NCBI GenBank assembly: GCA_004020315.1
Contig: SAQG01000001.1
Coordinates: 434,001 to 498,000, forward strand
Direction of reading: 5' to 3'
Origin: Mesorhizobium sp.
GTDB taxonomy: Bacteria > Pseudomonadota > Alphaproteobacteria > Rhizobiales > Rhizobiaceae
Length of the DNA: 64,000 nt
Shown in pieces: positions 34,296-43,239 of this stretch (position 1 is its first letter; every line of letters starts with the position of its first letter). The notes beneath the pieces were generated by a model. The model searched no databases. It saw only the letters and a program-made list of their open reading frames with translations, and was not told the DNA's origin. The position numbers and the translations under genes are program-made.

Positions 34296-34364
34296 TCGTC
34301 GATCGCCGGGTATCGTATGCTGGATGCATTCGAGCGCTGATTTTAGCCGATGCAGGAATCAGCT

Positions 34365-34393
34365 TGACAATTTCATGATTATGAAAAATTCTC
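34365..34393 (+). promoter_or_regulatory. Promoter with embedded TTTCA-N6-TGAAA operator
   Basis: A consensus -35 TTGACA (34365-34370) is followed immediately by the palindrome TTTCATGATTATGAAA (34371-34386), which would fill the -35/-10 spacer; AAATTC follows as a weak -10. This is 26 bases upstream of the first permease gene. A protein bound here would block RNA polymerase; the XRE-cupin regulator in the same operon is the prime candidate. Confidence 0.55.
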
Positions 34394-34411
34394 GGGCGAT
34401 TTCAAATTTCG

Positions 34412-35311
34412 ATGGCAACCCCGATGTCGACCATCGTTGCAAGGCAGCCGCTGCCGGAGTCCCGGTCCTCGACGGGTTTCCGGTTGGCCATGCTGCTGCC
34501 GGGCGGGCTGGTCACCTTCTTCCTGATCCTGTTTGCCCTCGGCCTCGTGGTTTTCCTCGCCCTTCGCGGCAATGACGGTTCGCTGCTGGGTGCCGGTTTC
34601 ACTTTTGCGAATTTCATCACCGTGGCATCCGACCCGCTGTACTGGACGGTAACGCTGCGCTCGCTGGCCATTGCCGGCCTGGTGACGCTGGCGACGGTCG
34701 TCACCGCCTATCCCGTCGCCTACTATCTTGCCTTCCACGCCGGACGGCGGCGCGGCCTGCTGTTGTTTCTGGTGACGCTGCCGTTCTGGACCAGCTATCT
34801 CTTGCGCGTCTTCGCCTGGAAGATCGTGCTTGCCTATAATGGCGTGCTGAACTCGGCGCTCATCGAAAGCGGCATCTGGTCCGAGCCGACACTGGCATTT
34901 CTCAACACGCCGGCCGCCGTCATCGTGACGCTGGCTCACGCCTATGCGCCTTTCGCCATCCTGCCCATCTATGTGGCACTGGACACAATCCCTAAATCGC
35001 TGCTCGAAGCTGCTTCCGATCTCGGCGCCAGACCGTTCACCAGCTTCCGCCGCGTCGTGCTGCCGAACTCGATGCCGGGGGTGCTGGCGGCGGCTCTCGT
35101 CGTCTTCGTGCCGACGGTCGGCGACTATGTCACCCCCGCGCTGGTCGGCGGCCCTGCCAGCACCATGATCGGCTCGCTGATCCAGGCCCAGTTCGGCAAG
35201 GCAAATGACTGGCCGTTCGGCGCAGCACTCGCCGTTGCCGTCATGCTGGTGATCCTTGCCGTGGTGCTGGTCGTGCGTTCCGCCGACCGCAGATTTGGCA
35301 GCCGGACATGA
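34412..35311 (+). CDS. Polyamine-type ABC transporter permease (PotB-like)
   Basis: A 299-residue permease with about six membrane segments and the EAA loop LLEAASDLGARPFTSFRRVVLP. It belongs to the spermidine/putrescine branch. It is the first gene of an operon with a second permease, binding protein, XRE-cupin regulator, ATPase and aldehyde dehydrogenase. The stop overlaps the next start by four bases (ATGA). An ATG four codons later is an alternative start. Substrate is inferred from family and from the dehydrogenase; related transporters also carry other cationic or amino compounds. Confidence 0.85.
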   Translation: MATPMSTIVARQPLPESRSSTGFRLAMLLPGGLVTFFLILFALGLVVFLALRGNDGSLLGAGFTFANFITVASDPLYWTVTLRSLAIAGLVTLATVVTAYPVAYYLAFHAGRRRGLLLFLVTLPFWTSYLLRVFAWKIVLAYNGVLNSALIESGIWSEPTLAFLNTPAAVIVTLAHAYAPFAILPIYVALDTIPKSLLEAASDLGARPFTSFRRVVLPNSMPGVLAAALVVFVPTVGDYVTPALVGGPASTMIGSLIQAQFGKANDWPFGAALAVAVMLVILAVVLVVRSADRRFGSRT

Positions 35312-36186
35312 GCGCCGCGCGGATAGACGCGAAGCAAAGTGGCCGCTGGCTCGGCGCCTACGTCCTTGTCTACGTGATATTCCTGTATTTGCCGGTATCG
35401 CTGATCCCGCTTTTCTCCTTCAATGATTCAATCCAGGCGGCATTTCCGCTGCAAGGCTTCACGTTCGAATGGTACGCGACGCTGTCCGGCAATTCGGCGC
35501 TGTCCGGCGCGCTCGCCAACAGCCTGGTCATCGGTGCAATTGCCGCCACCGGTGCGACGCTCTGCGGCATCACCGTGTCCTATATGGATCTCTTCGGCCG
35601 CTCGCCGCTTGCCGCCACGATCAGCGCCATCGCGCGGCTGCCGATCCTGATCCCTGGTGTCATCGTCGGCATCTCGCTGCTGATCCTGGTCAACCTCATT
35701 GGCTTCGGGCCGTCACGCACGGCCATCGTACTCGGCCACATATTGGTGGCGCTGCCGACGACGGTGGTGATCATGAAAAGCCGCTTCGCCGCTATCCCCA
35801 AGACCATCCACGAGGCGGCACTCGATCTCGGCGCGTCCGACTGGACGACGTTCAGACGGGTCATGCTGCCGCTCAGCCTGCCCGCCATTGTATCAGCGTT
35901 CATGCTGGCCTTCCTGACCTCCTTCGACGAGTTCATCGTCGCTTTTTTCCTCGCCGGCACCGAGCCGACCTTGCCGCTCTACATCTGGAGCCAGCTGCGT
36001 TTCCCGAAATCGCTGCCGACCGTCATGGCGCTGGGCACGGCCATCCTCGCCGTGTCCTTCGTCATCGCGGCAATTGCCGAAATCCTGCGCCATCGCGGGC
36101 TCGCCGCCGCTCAGCGGCCGGTGCCCGCCAACCTGTCCAAACCAGAAGAAACCGAAAGAGGAGAACTGCAATGGCATTCGACCTGA
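35308..36186 (+). CDS. Polyamine-type ABC transporter permease (PotC-like)
   Basis: A 292-residue permease partner of the preceding gene, with about six hydrophobic segments and the EAA loop IHEAALDLGASDWTTFRRVMLP. The C-terminal 35 residues are a polar cytoplasmic tail running 16 bases into the binding-protein coding sequence. Together the two permeases form the channel of a PotABCD-type importer. Confidence 0.87.
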   Translation: MSAARIDAKQSGRWLGAYVLVYVIFLYLPVSLIPLFSFNDSIQAAFPLQGFTFEWYATLSGNSALSGALANSLVIGAIAATGATLCGITVSYMDLFGRSPLAATISAIARLPILIPGVIVGISLLILVNLIGFGPSRTAIVLGHILVALPTTVVIMKSRFAAIPKTIHEAALDLGASDWTTFRRVMLPLSLPAIVSAFMLAFLTSFDEFIVAFFLAGTEPTLPLYIWSQLRFPKSLPTVMALGTAILAVSFVIAAIAEILRHRGLAAAQRPVPANLSKPEETERGELQWHST

Positions 36187-37241
36187 AATCGATAAATCGC
36201 AAGACAGTCCAAGCCGGATTGGCAGCCTTCGCGCTGGCGCTTTCGTCGACAGTCGCGCTCGCGGCCGACAAGTTGCAATATTTCACCTGGTCGGGCTACG
36301 AACTGCCCGACTTCAACAAGAGCTTCCTCGCCGCAAACCCCGATGGCATCGAGGCCTCGATGTTCGGCGACGACGATGACGCCTTCACCAAGGTCAAGGC
36401 TGGTTTCCGTCCTGACGTCGCACATCCCTGCTACGACAAGGTGGCGCGCTGGAACAAGGAAGGCTTGCTGCAGCCGATCGACACCACGCGCATCAAGAAC
36501 TGGGATTCGATCTTTCCGGTCTTCAAGAACCTGCCCGACCTGCAGGCCGGCGACGGCAAGGTCTGGATGGTGCCGTGGGACTGGGGCAACACTTCGATCC
36601 TCTACCGTACCGATCTGGTGAAGAACCCGGAACCGAGCTGGAACCTGCTGTGGGACAAGCAATATGCCGGGCGCATGGCGACAATCGACGCCGTCCACGA
36701 TACGCCGGTGGTGGCGGCGCTTCTCGCCGGCGTCAATCCGTTCGACATGACGCCGGAACAGATGGAAAAGGTGGCTGAAAAACTGCGCGAGCAGCGCCCG
36801 CTGCTCTCGAACTACACCACCGACATGACCTCGGTCGAACAGGCGCTGGCCAGCGGCCAGCTAGTCGCCGCCATGACCTGGAACGCGTCGGCCACCTCGC
36901 TGAAGAAGCAGGGCGTGCCCGTCGAGTTCATGAAGCCTAGGGAAGGCATGCTGACCTGGGCGTGCGGCTTCGTCTTGCTCAAGGACGCCAAGAATGTCGA
37001 CCTCGCCTATGACTTCATCAACAGCCGGCTGGAAACGGATTCGGGAAAATACCTGATCCAGGCCTATGGTTACGGCAGCTCGAACAGCTCGGCCTTCGCC
37101 GCGGTGCCGAAGGAGGAACTGGAAAAGCTGCAGCTGCCGTCCGATCCGGAAGTGATGCTGAAGACCACAGTCTTCACCGGGCCGATGAAACAGAATGACG
37201 AACTCGCCAAGATGTTCGAGAAGGTCAAGGCAGGCGGCTGA
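36171..37241 (+). CDS. Polyamine-type ABC transporter binding protein (PotD-like)
   Basis: A 356-residue periplasmic binding protein from the ATG at 36171, which has GAGGAGA upstream; a much longer open frame in the same phase merely runs through the permease gene. A signal peptide ends near ALAADK. The mature start LQYFTWSGYELPDF and the VPWDWGNTSILYRTD segment are characteristic of PotD-type proteins. Acidic residues in a FGDDDDAFTK stretch could contact an amine ligand. The actual ligand (putrescine, spermidine or a related amine) is not certain. Confidence 0.87.
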   Translation: MAFDLKSINRKTVQAGLAAFALALSSTVALAADKLQYFTWSGYELPDFNKSFLAANPDGIEASMFGDDDDAFTKVKAGFRPDVAHPCYDKVARWNKEGLLQPIDTTRIKNWDSIFPVFKNLPDLQAGDGKVWMVPWDWGNTSILYRTDLVKNPEPSWNLLWDKQYAGRMATIDAVHDTPVVAALLAGVNPFDMTPEQMEKVAEKLREQRPLLSNYTTDMTSVEQALASGQLVAAMTWNASATSLKKQGVPVEFMKPREGMLTWACGFVLLKDAKNVDLAYDFINSRLETDSGKYLIQAYGYGSSNSSAFAAVPKEELEKLQLPSDPEVMLKTTVFTGPMKQNDELAKMFEKVKAGG

Positions 37242-37252
37242 GTTTCTGAGGT

Positions 37253-37276
37253 GCCGCGCGGTTTCGACTGCGCGGC
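37253..37276 (+). promoter_or_regulatory. Intercistronic hairpin after the PotD-like gene
   Basis: GCCGCGC (37253-37259) and GCGCGGC (37270-37276) form a perfect 7-bp GC stem with a 10-base loop, starting 11 bases after the binding-protein stop. No T-run follows. Its position within the 5' part of a longer XRE reading favours the downstream ATG as the regulator start. Confidence 0.45.
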
Positions 37277-37313
37277 GCCGCTTAAGGATACCGAAAACCA
37301 GGTCGGGAAACAG

Positions 37314-37922
37314 ATGGATATACTGGACCAAGCGGCTGAAAAGCCGAAGGACGACGCTGACGTGCGGGTCGGCCGGCGCGTGCGGGCGCTCAGGCTGGAA
37401 CGCAATCTCTCGCTGGCCGAGCTTGCCGCCAAGGCCGGCGTTTCGATCGGGGCGCTCAGCCAGATCGAGCGCGGCCTGTCCTCGCTTCGGGTCAAAGTGA
37501 TCTGGCCGCTCGCCGCCGCGCTCGATATCGAGCCGTCGGCGCTGATCGCCGACGGCAACGGTGCCGGCAACGATCTCTATTGCGTGCGCGCCAACAGCCG
37601 GCGGCAGATCCCAGTGAAGTCGGAAGGCATCGCCAAGGCGCTGCTGTCGCCGCCGGCCGCTACGCTTACCGGCATGCTGGTGACGGTGGAAGCCGGCGGC
37701 GGCACCGTCGAAGCCTACGCCCATCCCGGCCACGAATTCGGTTTCGTCCTGTCGGGCGAAGTCGAACTTGTGATCGATTCAACCACCTATGGGCTGAAGA
37801 CCGGCGACAGCTTCGCCTTCAAGAGCACCTTGCTGCACGCCTTCCGCAATCCGGGCGCCGAGCGCTGCCAGATCCTCTGGGTCAACACGACCAAGCCATC
37901 CGAGGTTCGCGATGGCGCCTGA
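37314..37922 (+). CDS. XRE-family regulator with cupin domain (PuuR-like)
   Basis: A 202-residue regulator: XRE helix-turn-helix at about residues 15-70 (LSLAELAAKAGVSIGALSQIE), then a C-terminal cupin at about 110-190 with HPGHEFGFVLSGEVEL and LLHAFRNPG. The ATG at 37314 is preferred; a GTG at 37251 would add 21 residues that overlap a hairpin. The architecture is that of PuuR, a polyamine-responsive repressor. Lying inside a polyamine-type transporter operon and overlapping the ATPase start by 11 bases, it probably autoregulates the operon through the palindromes near 34,280-34,386. Confidence 0.82.
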   Translation: MDILDQAAEKPKDDADVRVGRRVRALRLERNLSLAELAAKAGVSIGALSQIERGLSSLRVKVIWPLAAALDIEPSALIADGNGAGNDLYCVRANSRRQIPVKSEGIAKALLSPPAATLTGMLVTVEAGGGTVEAYAHPGHEFGFVLSGEVELVIDSTTYGLKTGDSFAFKSTLLHAFRNPGAERCQILWVNTTKPSEVRDGA

Positions 37923-38997
37923 TCCTCTCGTCCGGCTGGATGCAGTCTCGAAAGTATTTCCGGGCGGCATCGTCGGGCTCGACGCCGTCGATCTCGACAT
38001 TTCGCGCGGCGAATTTCTGACCTTGCTCGGTCCGTCCGGCTGCGGCAAGACCACCAGCCTGCGGGTGATCGCCGGGTTCGAAAGCCCGTCGAGCGGACGG
38101 GTGCTGCTCGACGGCCGTGACATCACCTCGCTGCGGCCGTTCGACCGGCCGGTCAACACCGTGTTCCAGGACTATGCGCTGTTTCCGCACATGAACGTTG
38201 CCGAAAATGTCGGCTTCGGTCTGTCGCTGCGCAAGCTTTCGGGCACCCAACAGGCAAAGCGTGTCGGCGAAGCGCTCGACATGGTCGGCCTTGCCGAGAA
38301 GCTCGGCGCCCGCGTGTCCGAATTGTCGGGCGGCCAGCGCCAGCGCGTCGCGCTCGCCCGTGCCATCGTCTGCGAACCGCGTGTGCTGTTGCTCGACGAG
38401 CCGCTGTCGGCGCTCGACGCGCATCTGCGCGAACAGATGCAGGTCGAATTGAAGCGGCTGCAGTCGCGGCTCGGCACCACCTTCGTCCTGGTCACCCACG
38501 ACCAGACCGAGGCGCTGTCGATCTCCGATCGTATCGTCGTCATGAACAAGGGCCGCATCGAGCAGATTGCTCCGCCGGCCACGCTCTACGACCGGCCCGC
38601 CACAAAATTCGTCGCCAGTTTCATCGGCACGATGAATCTGCTGCAGTCGCGCTTTGTCGGCCGTGACGGCGATCGGTTGCGTTTCGCCGCCGGCGCCCTG
38701 CCGCTCGAAGCCACCTCGGAAACCGGCGAAGCGCCGGGCGAAGGCGCAATGCGAACCATTGGTGTGCGTCCGGAGGATCTTCTGGCGACGACCGATGCTG
38801 CGCCCGGCACCGCGCCGGTGCGGGTGAGCAGTATCGTCTTTCACGGCCGCACCTTGCGCCTGCACGCCGAATTGGGGCAGGGGATACCAGTGGTGATCGA
38901 TGCGCCACGCCGGGCGGAAGGTTTTCAATTCAGCGTCGGCGATGTGGCGCATATCAGCCTGCGCCGCGGCGCTAGCTGCCCTATGCTACCCGGCTAA
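37912..38997 (+). CDS. Polyamine-type ABC transporter ATPase (PotA-like)
   Basis: A 361-residue ATPase: Walker A GPSGCGKT, Q-loop FQDYALFPHMNV, signature LSGGQRQRV, Walker B VLLLDEP, switch VTHDQTEA. A C-terminal TOBE-type regulatory domain covers about 280-355 (IGVRPEDLL). It energises the importer formed by the preceding permeases and binding protein. Its coding sequence starts inside the end of the regulator gene, implying coupled translation. Confidence 0.9.
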   Translation: MAPDPLVRLDAVSKVFPGGIVGLDAVDLDISRGEFLTLLGPSGCGKTTSLRVIAGFESPSSGRVLLDGRDITSLRPFDRPVNTVFQDYALFPHMNVAENVGFGLSLRKLSGTQQAKRVGEALDMVGLAEKLGARVSELSGGQRQRVALARAIVCEPRVLLLDEPLSALDAHLREQMQVELKRLQSRLGTTFVLVTHDQTEALSISDRIVVMNKGRIEQIAPPATLYDRPATKFVASFIGTMNLLQSRFVGRDGDRLRFAAGALPLEATSETGEAPGEGAMRTIGVRPEDLLATTDAAPGTAPVRVSSIVFHGRTLRLHAELGQGIPVVIDAPRRAEGFQFSVGDVAHISLRRGASCPMLPG

Positions 38998-39036
38998 TCT
39001 GATCCCCATCCTTTCCAGAAAACCGGAGCACCACCC

Positions 39037-40464
39037 ATGAGCAATCACCTGAACTTCTTCATCGACGGCAAATGGGTCGCGCCCGTGGTGCCGGCAACGC
39101 TGGATGTGATCGACCCGTCCACCGAAGAGGCCTATACGAAAATCGCCGTCGGCTCGAAGGCCGATGTGGATCGCGCCGTGGCAGCGGCGAAGGCGGCCTT
39201 TCCGGCCTTCTCGCAAACCAGCAAGGCCGAACGCCTAAAACTGCTGAAGCGAATCCTCGAAGTCTACAACGAGCGCTACGAGGACATCGCCCAGGCCGTC
39301 TCCCAGGAGATGGGCGCGCCGATCACCTGGGCGCGCGAGGCGCAGGCCTGGGCGGGCAGGGCACATATGGAATCCACCATCAAGGCGCTGGAGGATTATG
39401 AATTCAGCGAGAGGCGTGGCACCACCATGGTGGTCAAGGAGCCGATCGGTGTCTGCGCGTTGATCACGCCGTGGAACTGGCCGCTCAACCAGATCGTCTG
39501 CAAGGTGGCGCCGGCGATTGCCGCCGGCTGCACCGTCGTGCTGAAGCCTTCCGAAATCGCGCCGATCAGCGGCATCATCTTTTCGGAAGTGATGGAAGCG
39601 GCCGGCACGCCCAAGGGGGTCTACAACATGGTCAACGGCACCGGTCCCGACGTCGGACAGGTCATGGCCGGCCATCCCGATGTCGACATGGTCTCGTTCA
39701 CCGGTTCGACCCGGGCCGGCATCATCGTCGCCAAGACGGCGGCCGAGACGGTCAAGCGCGTCGCGCAGGAGCTCGGCGGCAAGTCGGCCAACATCGTGCT
39801 GCCCGATGCCGACTTCGAGAAGGCCGTGCGCAAGGGCGTCAACGCCTGTTTCGGCAATAGCGGCCAGTCCTGCGATGCGCCGACGCGCATGCTGGTGCCG
39901 GCCGGCCGCCACGACGAGGCGCTGACGATCGCCAAGAAGGCGGCCGAGGCGCACAAGGTCGGCGATCCGCGCTCGGAAGAGACCAAGCTCGGGCCAGTAG
40001 TCAGCAACATCCAGTTCGAGAAGATCCAGCGGCTGATCGAGGCCGGCATCGCCGAGGGTGCTACGCTGGTCACCGGCGGCCCCGGCCGCCCGGAGCACCT
40101 CAACCGCGGCTACTATGTCAGGCCGACCGTCTTCGGCCATGTCACGCCAGGCATGACGATCGAGCGGGAAGAAATCTTCGGGCCGGTGCTTTCGGTGATC
40201 TCCTATGATGACGACGACGACGCGGTGAAGATCGCCAACGACACCGTCTATGGCCTCGCCGCCTATGTGCAGTCCGGGGATATCGATCACGCGCGAAAAA
40301 TCGCCGGCCGCCTGCGCGCCGGGCAAGTCTCGATCAATTATCCGGAGTGGGACACGTTCGCGCCTTTTGGCGGTTACAAGCAGTCGGGCAACGGCCGCGA
40401 GTACGCCGACTGGGCGATCCACGACTTCCTCGAGATCAAGGGTATCGTCGGCTACGGCGCCTAG
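39037..40464 (+). CDS. NAD(P)-dependent aldehyde dehydrogenase
   Basis: A 475-residue aldehyde dehydrogenase. The catalytic Cys279 is in GQSCDAPTR and the general base Glu245 in QELGGKSAN; the cofactor site includes TPWNWPLNQ and FTGSTRAG. It oxidises an aldehyde to the acid. As the last gene of the polyamine-type operon, an aminoaldehyde or semialdehyde derived from the imported amine is the likely substrate, but the family is promiscuous. A 14-bp hairpin follows at 40478-40514. Confidence 0.88.
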   Translation: MSNHLNFFIDGKWVAPVVPATLDVIDPSTEEAYTKIAVGSKADVDRAVAAAKAAFPAFSQTSKAERLKLLKRILEVYNERYEDIAQAVSQEMGAPITWAREAQAWAGRAHMESTIKALEDYEFSERRGTTMVVKEPIGVCALITPWNWPLNQIVCKVAPAIAAGCTVVLKPSEIAPISGIIFSEVMEAAGTPKGVYNMVNGTGPDVGQVMAGHPDVDMVSFTGSTRAGIIVAKTAAETVKRVAQELGGKSANIVLPDADFEKAVRKGVNACFGNSGQSCDAPTRMLVPAGRHDEALTIAKKAAEAHKVGDPRSEETKLGPVVSNIQFEKIQRLIEAGIAEGATLVTGGPGRPEHLNRGYYVRPTVFGHVTPGMTIEREEIFGPVLSVISYDDDDDAVKIANDTVYGLAAYVQSGDIDHARKIAGRLRAGQVSINYPEWDTFAPFGGYKQSGNGREYADWAIHDFLEIKGIVGYGA

Positions 40465-40477
40465 CGCATGAGCGCGA

Positions 40478-40514
40478 ACAGCGCCGCGCGTCTAAGAAGC
40501 ACGCGCGGCGCTGT
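40478..40514. terminator. Bidirectional terminator hairpin
   Basis: ACAGCGCCGCGCGT (40478-40491) and ACGCGCGGCGCTGT (40501-40514) form a perfect 14-bp stem with a nine-base loop, between the convergent aldehyde dehydrogenase and GntR genes. There is no T-run on either side, but the position and strength suggest it ends both transcripts. Confidence 0.6.
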
Positions 40515-40531
40515 AGCGGGGCCAGTCCAAA

Positions 40532-41224
40532 CTATTCGGCAGCTTCGCGAACAGGGATCAAGCGCCGTTCGACCTGCTGGAGATGCAGGCGCATCGCCGC
40601 GGCCGCGCCGCCCAAATCACGCTCGGCGATCGCTTCGACGATCCGTTCATGGTCGCCGAAGCTGTGATGGTCTGCCGGTGGGCGGGCGCCTTCTGAACGA
40701 AGGCGTCCCCAGACCACGGTTCGGCGCACGGCGTTCAGGACGTCGAATAGGCCAAGCAGCACGTTGTTGCGGCTCGCCTGCGCAATCTGCCGGTGGAGCA
40801 GATTGTCGATGTTCTCATATTGCCGCCATGTGACGGCTTCCCGCGTCTGCACCAGCGATTGCCGCATCGAGGCGATATCGGAAAGCGTGGCGTGCAGCGC
40901 AGCTTCGCGCGCAATCTCGGGCTCGATGATGAGGCGCGCGCGCATCACGTCGGCCGGATTTGTGCGCCCGGCGATCTCCGAAATTCCGATCGTCTCCTCG
41001 ACCGGCCCGCTGCCGACGAAGGTGCCCCTGCCGACGTGACGCCAGATGCGGCCGTCCTTTTCGAGCACCGCCAGCGCCTTGCGCAGATCCCCGCGCGATA
41101 CGCCGAGGCTCTCGGATAGTTCCCGCTCGGCGGGCAGCCGGGTCTCACCGGCATGGTCCATCTGGGCAAGATAGGCCTGGAGCTGAACCAGGGCGGCGTG
41201 GCCGCCATTACCGGGATCTTCCAT
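40532..41224 (-). CDS. GntR-family regulator, FCD/FadR subgroup
   Basis: A 230-residue regulator with a winged-helix N-terminus (RLPAERELSESLGVSRGDLRKAL) and an FCD ligand domain (DNLLHRQIAQASRN and HHSFGDHERIVEA carrying the metal-site histidines). The ATG at 41224 is preferred to an upstream TTG. It is divergent from an ABC transporter and catabolic operon and probably controls it. A TTAACCAATT motif sits at its own start and again near the target operon. Confidence 0.85.
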   Translation of the reverse strand: MEDPGNGGHAALVQLQAYLAQMDHAGETRLPAERELSESLGVSRGDLRKALAVLEKDGRIWRHVGRGTFVGSGPVEETIGISEIAGRTNPADVMRARLIIEPEIAREAALHATLSDIASMRQSLVQTREAVTWRQYENIDNLLHRQIAQASRNNVLLGLFDVLNAVRRTVVWGRLRSEGARPPADHHSFGDHERIVEAIAERDLGGAAAAMRLHLQQVERRLIPVREAAE

Positions 41225-41228
41225 CAAT

Positions 41229-41372
41229 TTAACCAATTCGCATATGATTTCCCTTTGTCGGTGTTAAAACGATTGGCGGAAACCGTCAACTGCCGAGTTT
41301 TCTGGACACGCGCGTTTGATACGGTGCAGTTTCTCCTTGACCAATCCGCCCCACAGCCTTAACCAATTAAGG
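41229..41372. promoter_or_regulatory. Divergent GntR control region with repeated TTAACCAATT
   Basis: The 10-mer TTAACCAATT occurs at 41229-41238, just ahead of the GntR start, and at 41359-41368. The second copy is part of the palindrome CCTTAA-CCAA-TTAAGG (41357-41372), about 30 bases before the binding-protein ribosome site. Two copies in a 178-base gap, one per divergent promoter, are candidate GntR operators. Confidence 0.5.
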
Positions 41373-41402
41373 CAATGGTTACAAAAAACGGGAGGAATGA
41401 CA

Positions 41403-42398
41403 ATGGCCAGCATGACCAGACGTACCATCCTTGCCACCGCCTTCGCCGCGGTCCTTGCATGTGCATCGCACCCGTCGGCCGCAAATGCGGGCGACATGCG
41501 CATCGCATTCGGCGACCTTCCCGGTATAGAATCCATCCAGACACTCGCCGCGATAGAGCGCGCCAAGGAGCGCGGCGTGAATGTCGAGCTCATTGTTCTC
41601 AATGACGAGGATCTGGCTGCCCAGGCCATTGTCGGCGGCCAGGCCGATGTCGGCATCGGCGCGCCCTATACTTTGATCCAGAAGGTAGGCGTGCCGATCC
41701 GTATCTTTGCGCAGATATCGACGCTGCGCTTCTTCCCTGTCGTCAACAGCGAATTCTACAAGGAATGGAAGGATCTCGACGGGCAGGAAGTCGCCGTGCA
41801 GGCGCGCGGCTCCGGCACCGAGGCGGTCATGCTCCTGATGGCGAAAAACCACGGCATCAAGCTCGGCAACATCAGCTATGTCCCGGGTTCCGAGGTTCGC
41901 CGCAATGCGCTGCTCCAAGGGACCATCAAGGCATCGATCGTCGATGCCGCCAACAGGCGCGCGCTCGAGGCCGAAGCTCCCGGCAAGTTCATCGTTCTGC
42001 CGGTCGAGGATCTCGGCGCCTCGGACGAAGCGCTTTTCGCGACCGCGGACTATCTGAAGAACAACGCGGCCGACGTCGACATTCTGGTCGAGGAATTGAT
42101 GAAGACGGCGCGCGAGATCACCGCGAACCCGACTGTCGCGGTCGAGCTCCGCAACAAGTACAAATTGCTGCCGGATCTCGGCGCGGAGGCCGATAGCGAA
42201 ATCACCGAATACTACAAGGAAACCGCGGAGGCCGGCAGCCTTGCGCTGAATGGCGGCGGAGCGGATGCGGCCGCAGACGACTTTGCCTTCTTCAGCCTTG
42301 CCGGCCAGATCGAAGGCGATCCCGCGACCCTCAAGGTCGAGGACTTCTGGGACCTCTCAGCAATCGACCGCGCCGTCGCCAAGCTCGGCAAGAAATAG
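41403..42398 (+). CDS. Nitrate/sulfonate/taurine-type ABC binding protein (NMT1 fold)
   Basis: A 331-residue binding protein. Among close ATGs, 41403 has GGAGGA at the best distance. A signal peptide (RRTILATAFAAVLACASHPSAANAG region) precedes MRIAFGDLPGIES, the mature start typical of SsuA/TauA/ThiY-like proteins. It supplies the ATPase and two permeases encoded next. The ligand is unknown; the downstream CoA ligase and FAH enzyme suggest a carboxylic acid or aromatic precursor rather than an inorganic anion. Confidence 0.82.
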   Translation: MASMTRRTILATAFAAVLACASHPSAANAGDMRIAFGDLPGIESIQTLAAIERAKERGVNVELIVLNDEDLAAQAIVGGQADVGIGAPYTLIQKVGVPIRIFAQISTLRFFPVVNSEFYKEWKDLDGQEVAVQARGSGTEAVMLLMAKNHGIKLGNISYVPGSEVRRNALLQGTIKASIVDAANRRALEAEAPGKFIVLPVEDLGASDEALFATADYLKNNAADVDILVEELMKTAREITANPTVAVELRNKYKLLPDLGAEADSEITEYYKETAEAGSLALNGGGADAAADDFAFFSLAGQIEGDPATLKVEDFWDLSAIDRAVAKLGKK

Positions 42399-42410
42399 GC
42401 GGCCTGCCGA

Positions 42411-43238
42411 ATGGCCGTAAGCATCAGAACCGACGGCGAGGCTGCCGGCCTCGCTTCCCCATCCACTCGAAGCGCAACGGTCGCATCGTGGGACCAGCCG
42501 ATCCTGCTCAGGCTGGTGTCGATCGCCCTGTTCGCGGGGATTTGGGAAGTGGCCGGGCGTATTCCCGTCAGCTTCGCCTTTCCGACTTTTTCCGACACGA
42601 TCGTCGCGTTTTTCGGACTGCTCGCCGACGGGAGCCTGGCAACTGCCTATCTTTCGACGCTGCAGCCGCTGGTGCTCGGCGTGGTCCTGTCGGCGTTCCT
42701 GGGTGTCGGCCTCGGCACGATCTGTGGACTGTGGCGCACCGGCGAATGGCTGGTGATCCCTGTGTTCATCGTGCTTCAGGCAGCACCCGTTGCCGCCTTC
42801 ATTCCGATGGTCACCTTCGTCTACGGAATAGGCATGACCGCCAAGACGCTCGCCGTCATGATCCTGGCGCTGCCGGTCATCGTGCTCAACACCTATAAGG
42901 CCGTGCGCAACGTCAACGAGTCGCTGCTGGTCATGTGCCGATCATTCATGGGCACACGTTGGCAGACCGTCGCCAAGATCATTCTTCCAGATGCCAGCCC
43001 GGTGATTTTTGCCGGCTTGCGCCTCGGCGTAGCTGCCGGGTTCGTCGGCGTGGTGCTCGCCGAACTGCTGATTACCCCGACCGGCATCGGCGACCTCATC
43101 ACCTTTCACCGCTCGCGCGCAGACTACGCCGAGATGTACGCAACAATTGCCTCGATCATTGCGCTTTCCACCCTCACGCTTGTCTTTCTGCAGTGGGTGG
43201 AAGTCCGTGTTTTCAGGCCCGAGAGTAGAGGTACATAA
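42411..43238 (+). CDS. NMT1-type ABC transporter permease, first
   Basis: A 275-residue SsuC/TauC-type permease with about six membrane segments and a binding-protein-dependent loop (CRSFMGTRWQTVAKIILPDASP). It follows the binding-protein gene by 12 bases. The operon has two different permease genes flanking the ATPase, so the channel is probably a heterodimer, whereas classic sulfonate systems have one permease gene. Confidence 0.85.
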   Translation: MAVSIRTDGEAAGLASPSTRSATVASWDQPILLRLVSIALFAGIWEVAGRIPVSFAFPTFSDTIVAFFGLLADGSLATAYLSTLQPLVLGVVLSAFLGVGLGTICGLWRTGEWLVIPVFIVLQAAPVAAFIPMVTFVYGIGMTAKTLAVMILALPVIVLNTYKAVRNVNESLLVMCRSFMGTRWQTVAKIILPDASPVIFAGLRLGVAAGFVGVVLAELLITPTGIGDLITFHRSRADYAEMYATIASIIALSTLTLVFLQWVEVRVFRPESRGT

Positions 43239-43239
43239 C

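Noticed and set aside
35469..36170. N-terminal extension of the PotD-like gene through the second permease
   Set aside because: The extension is out-of-frame permease sequence; the ATG at 36171 has a ribosome site and yields a proper signal peptide.
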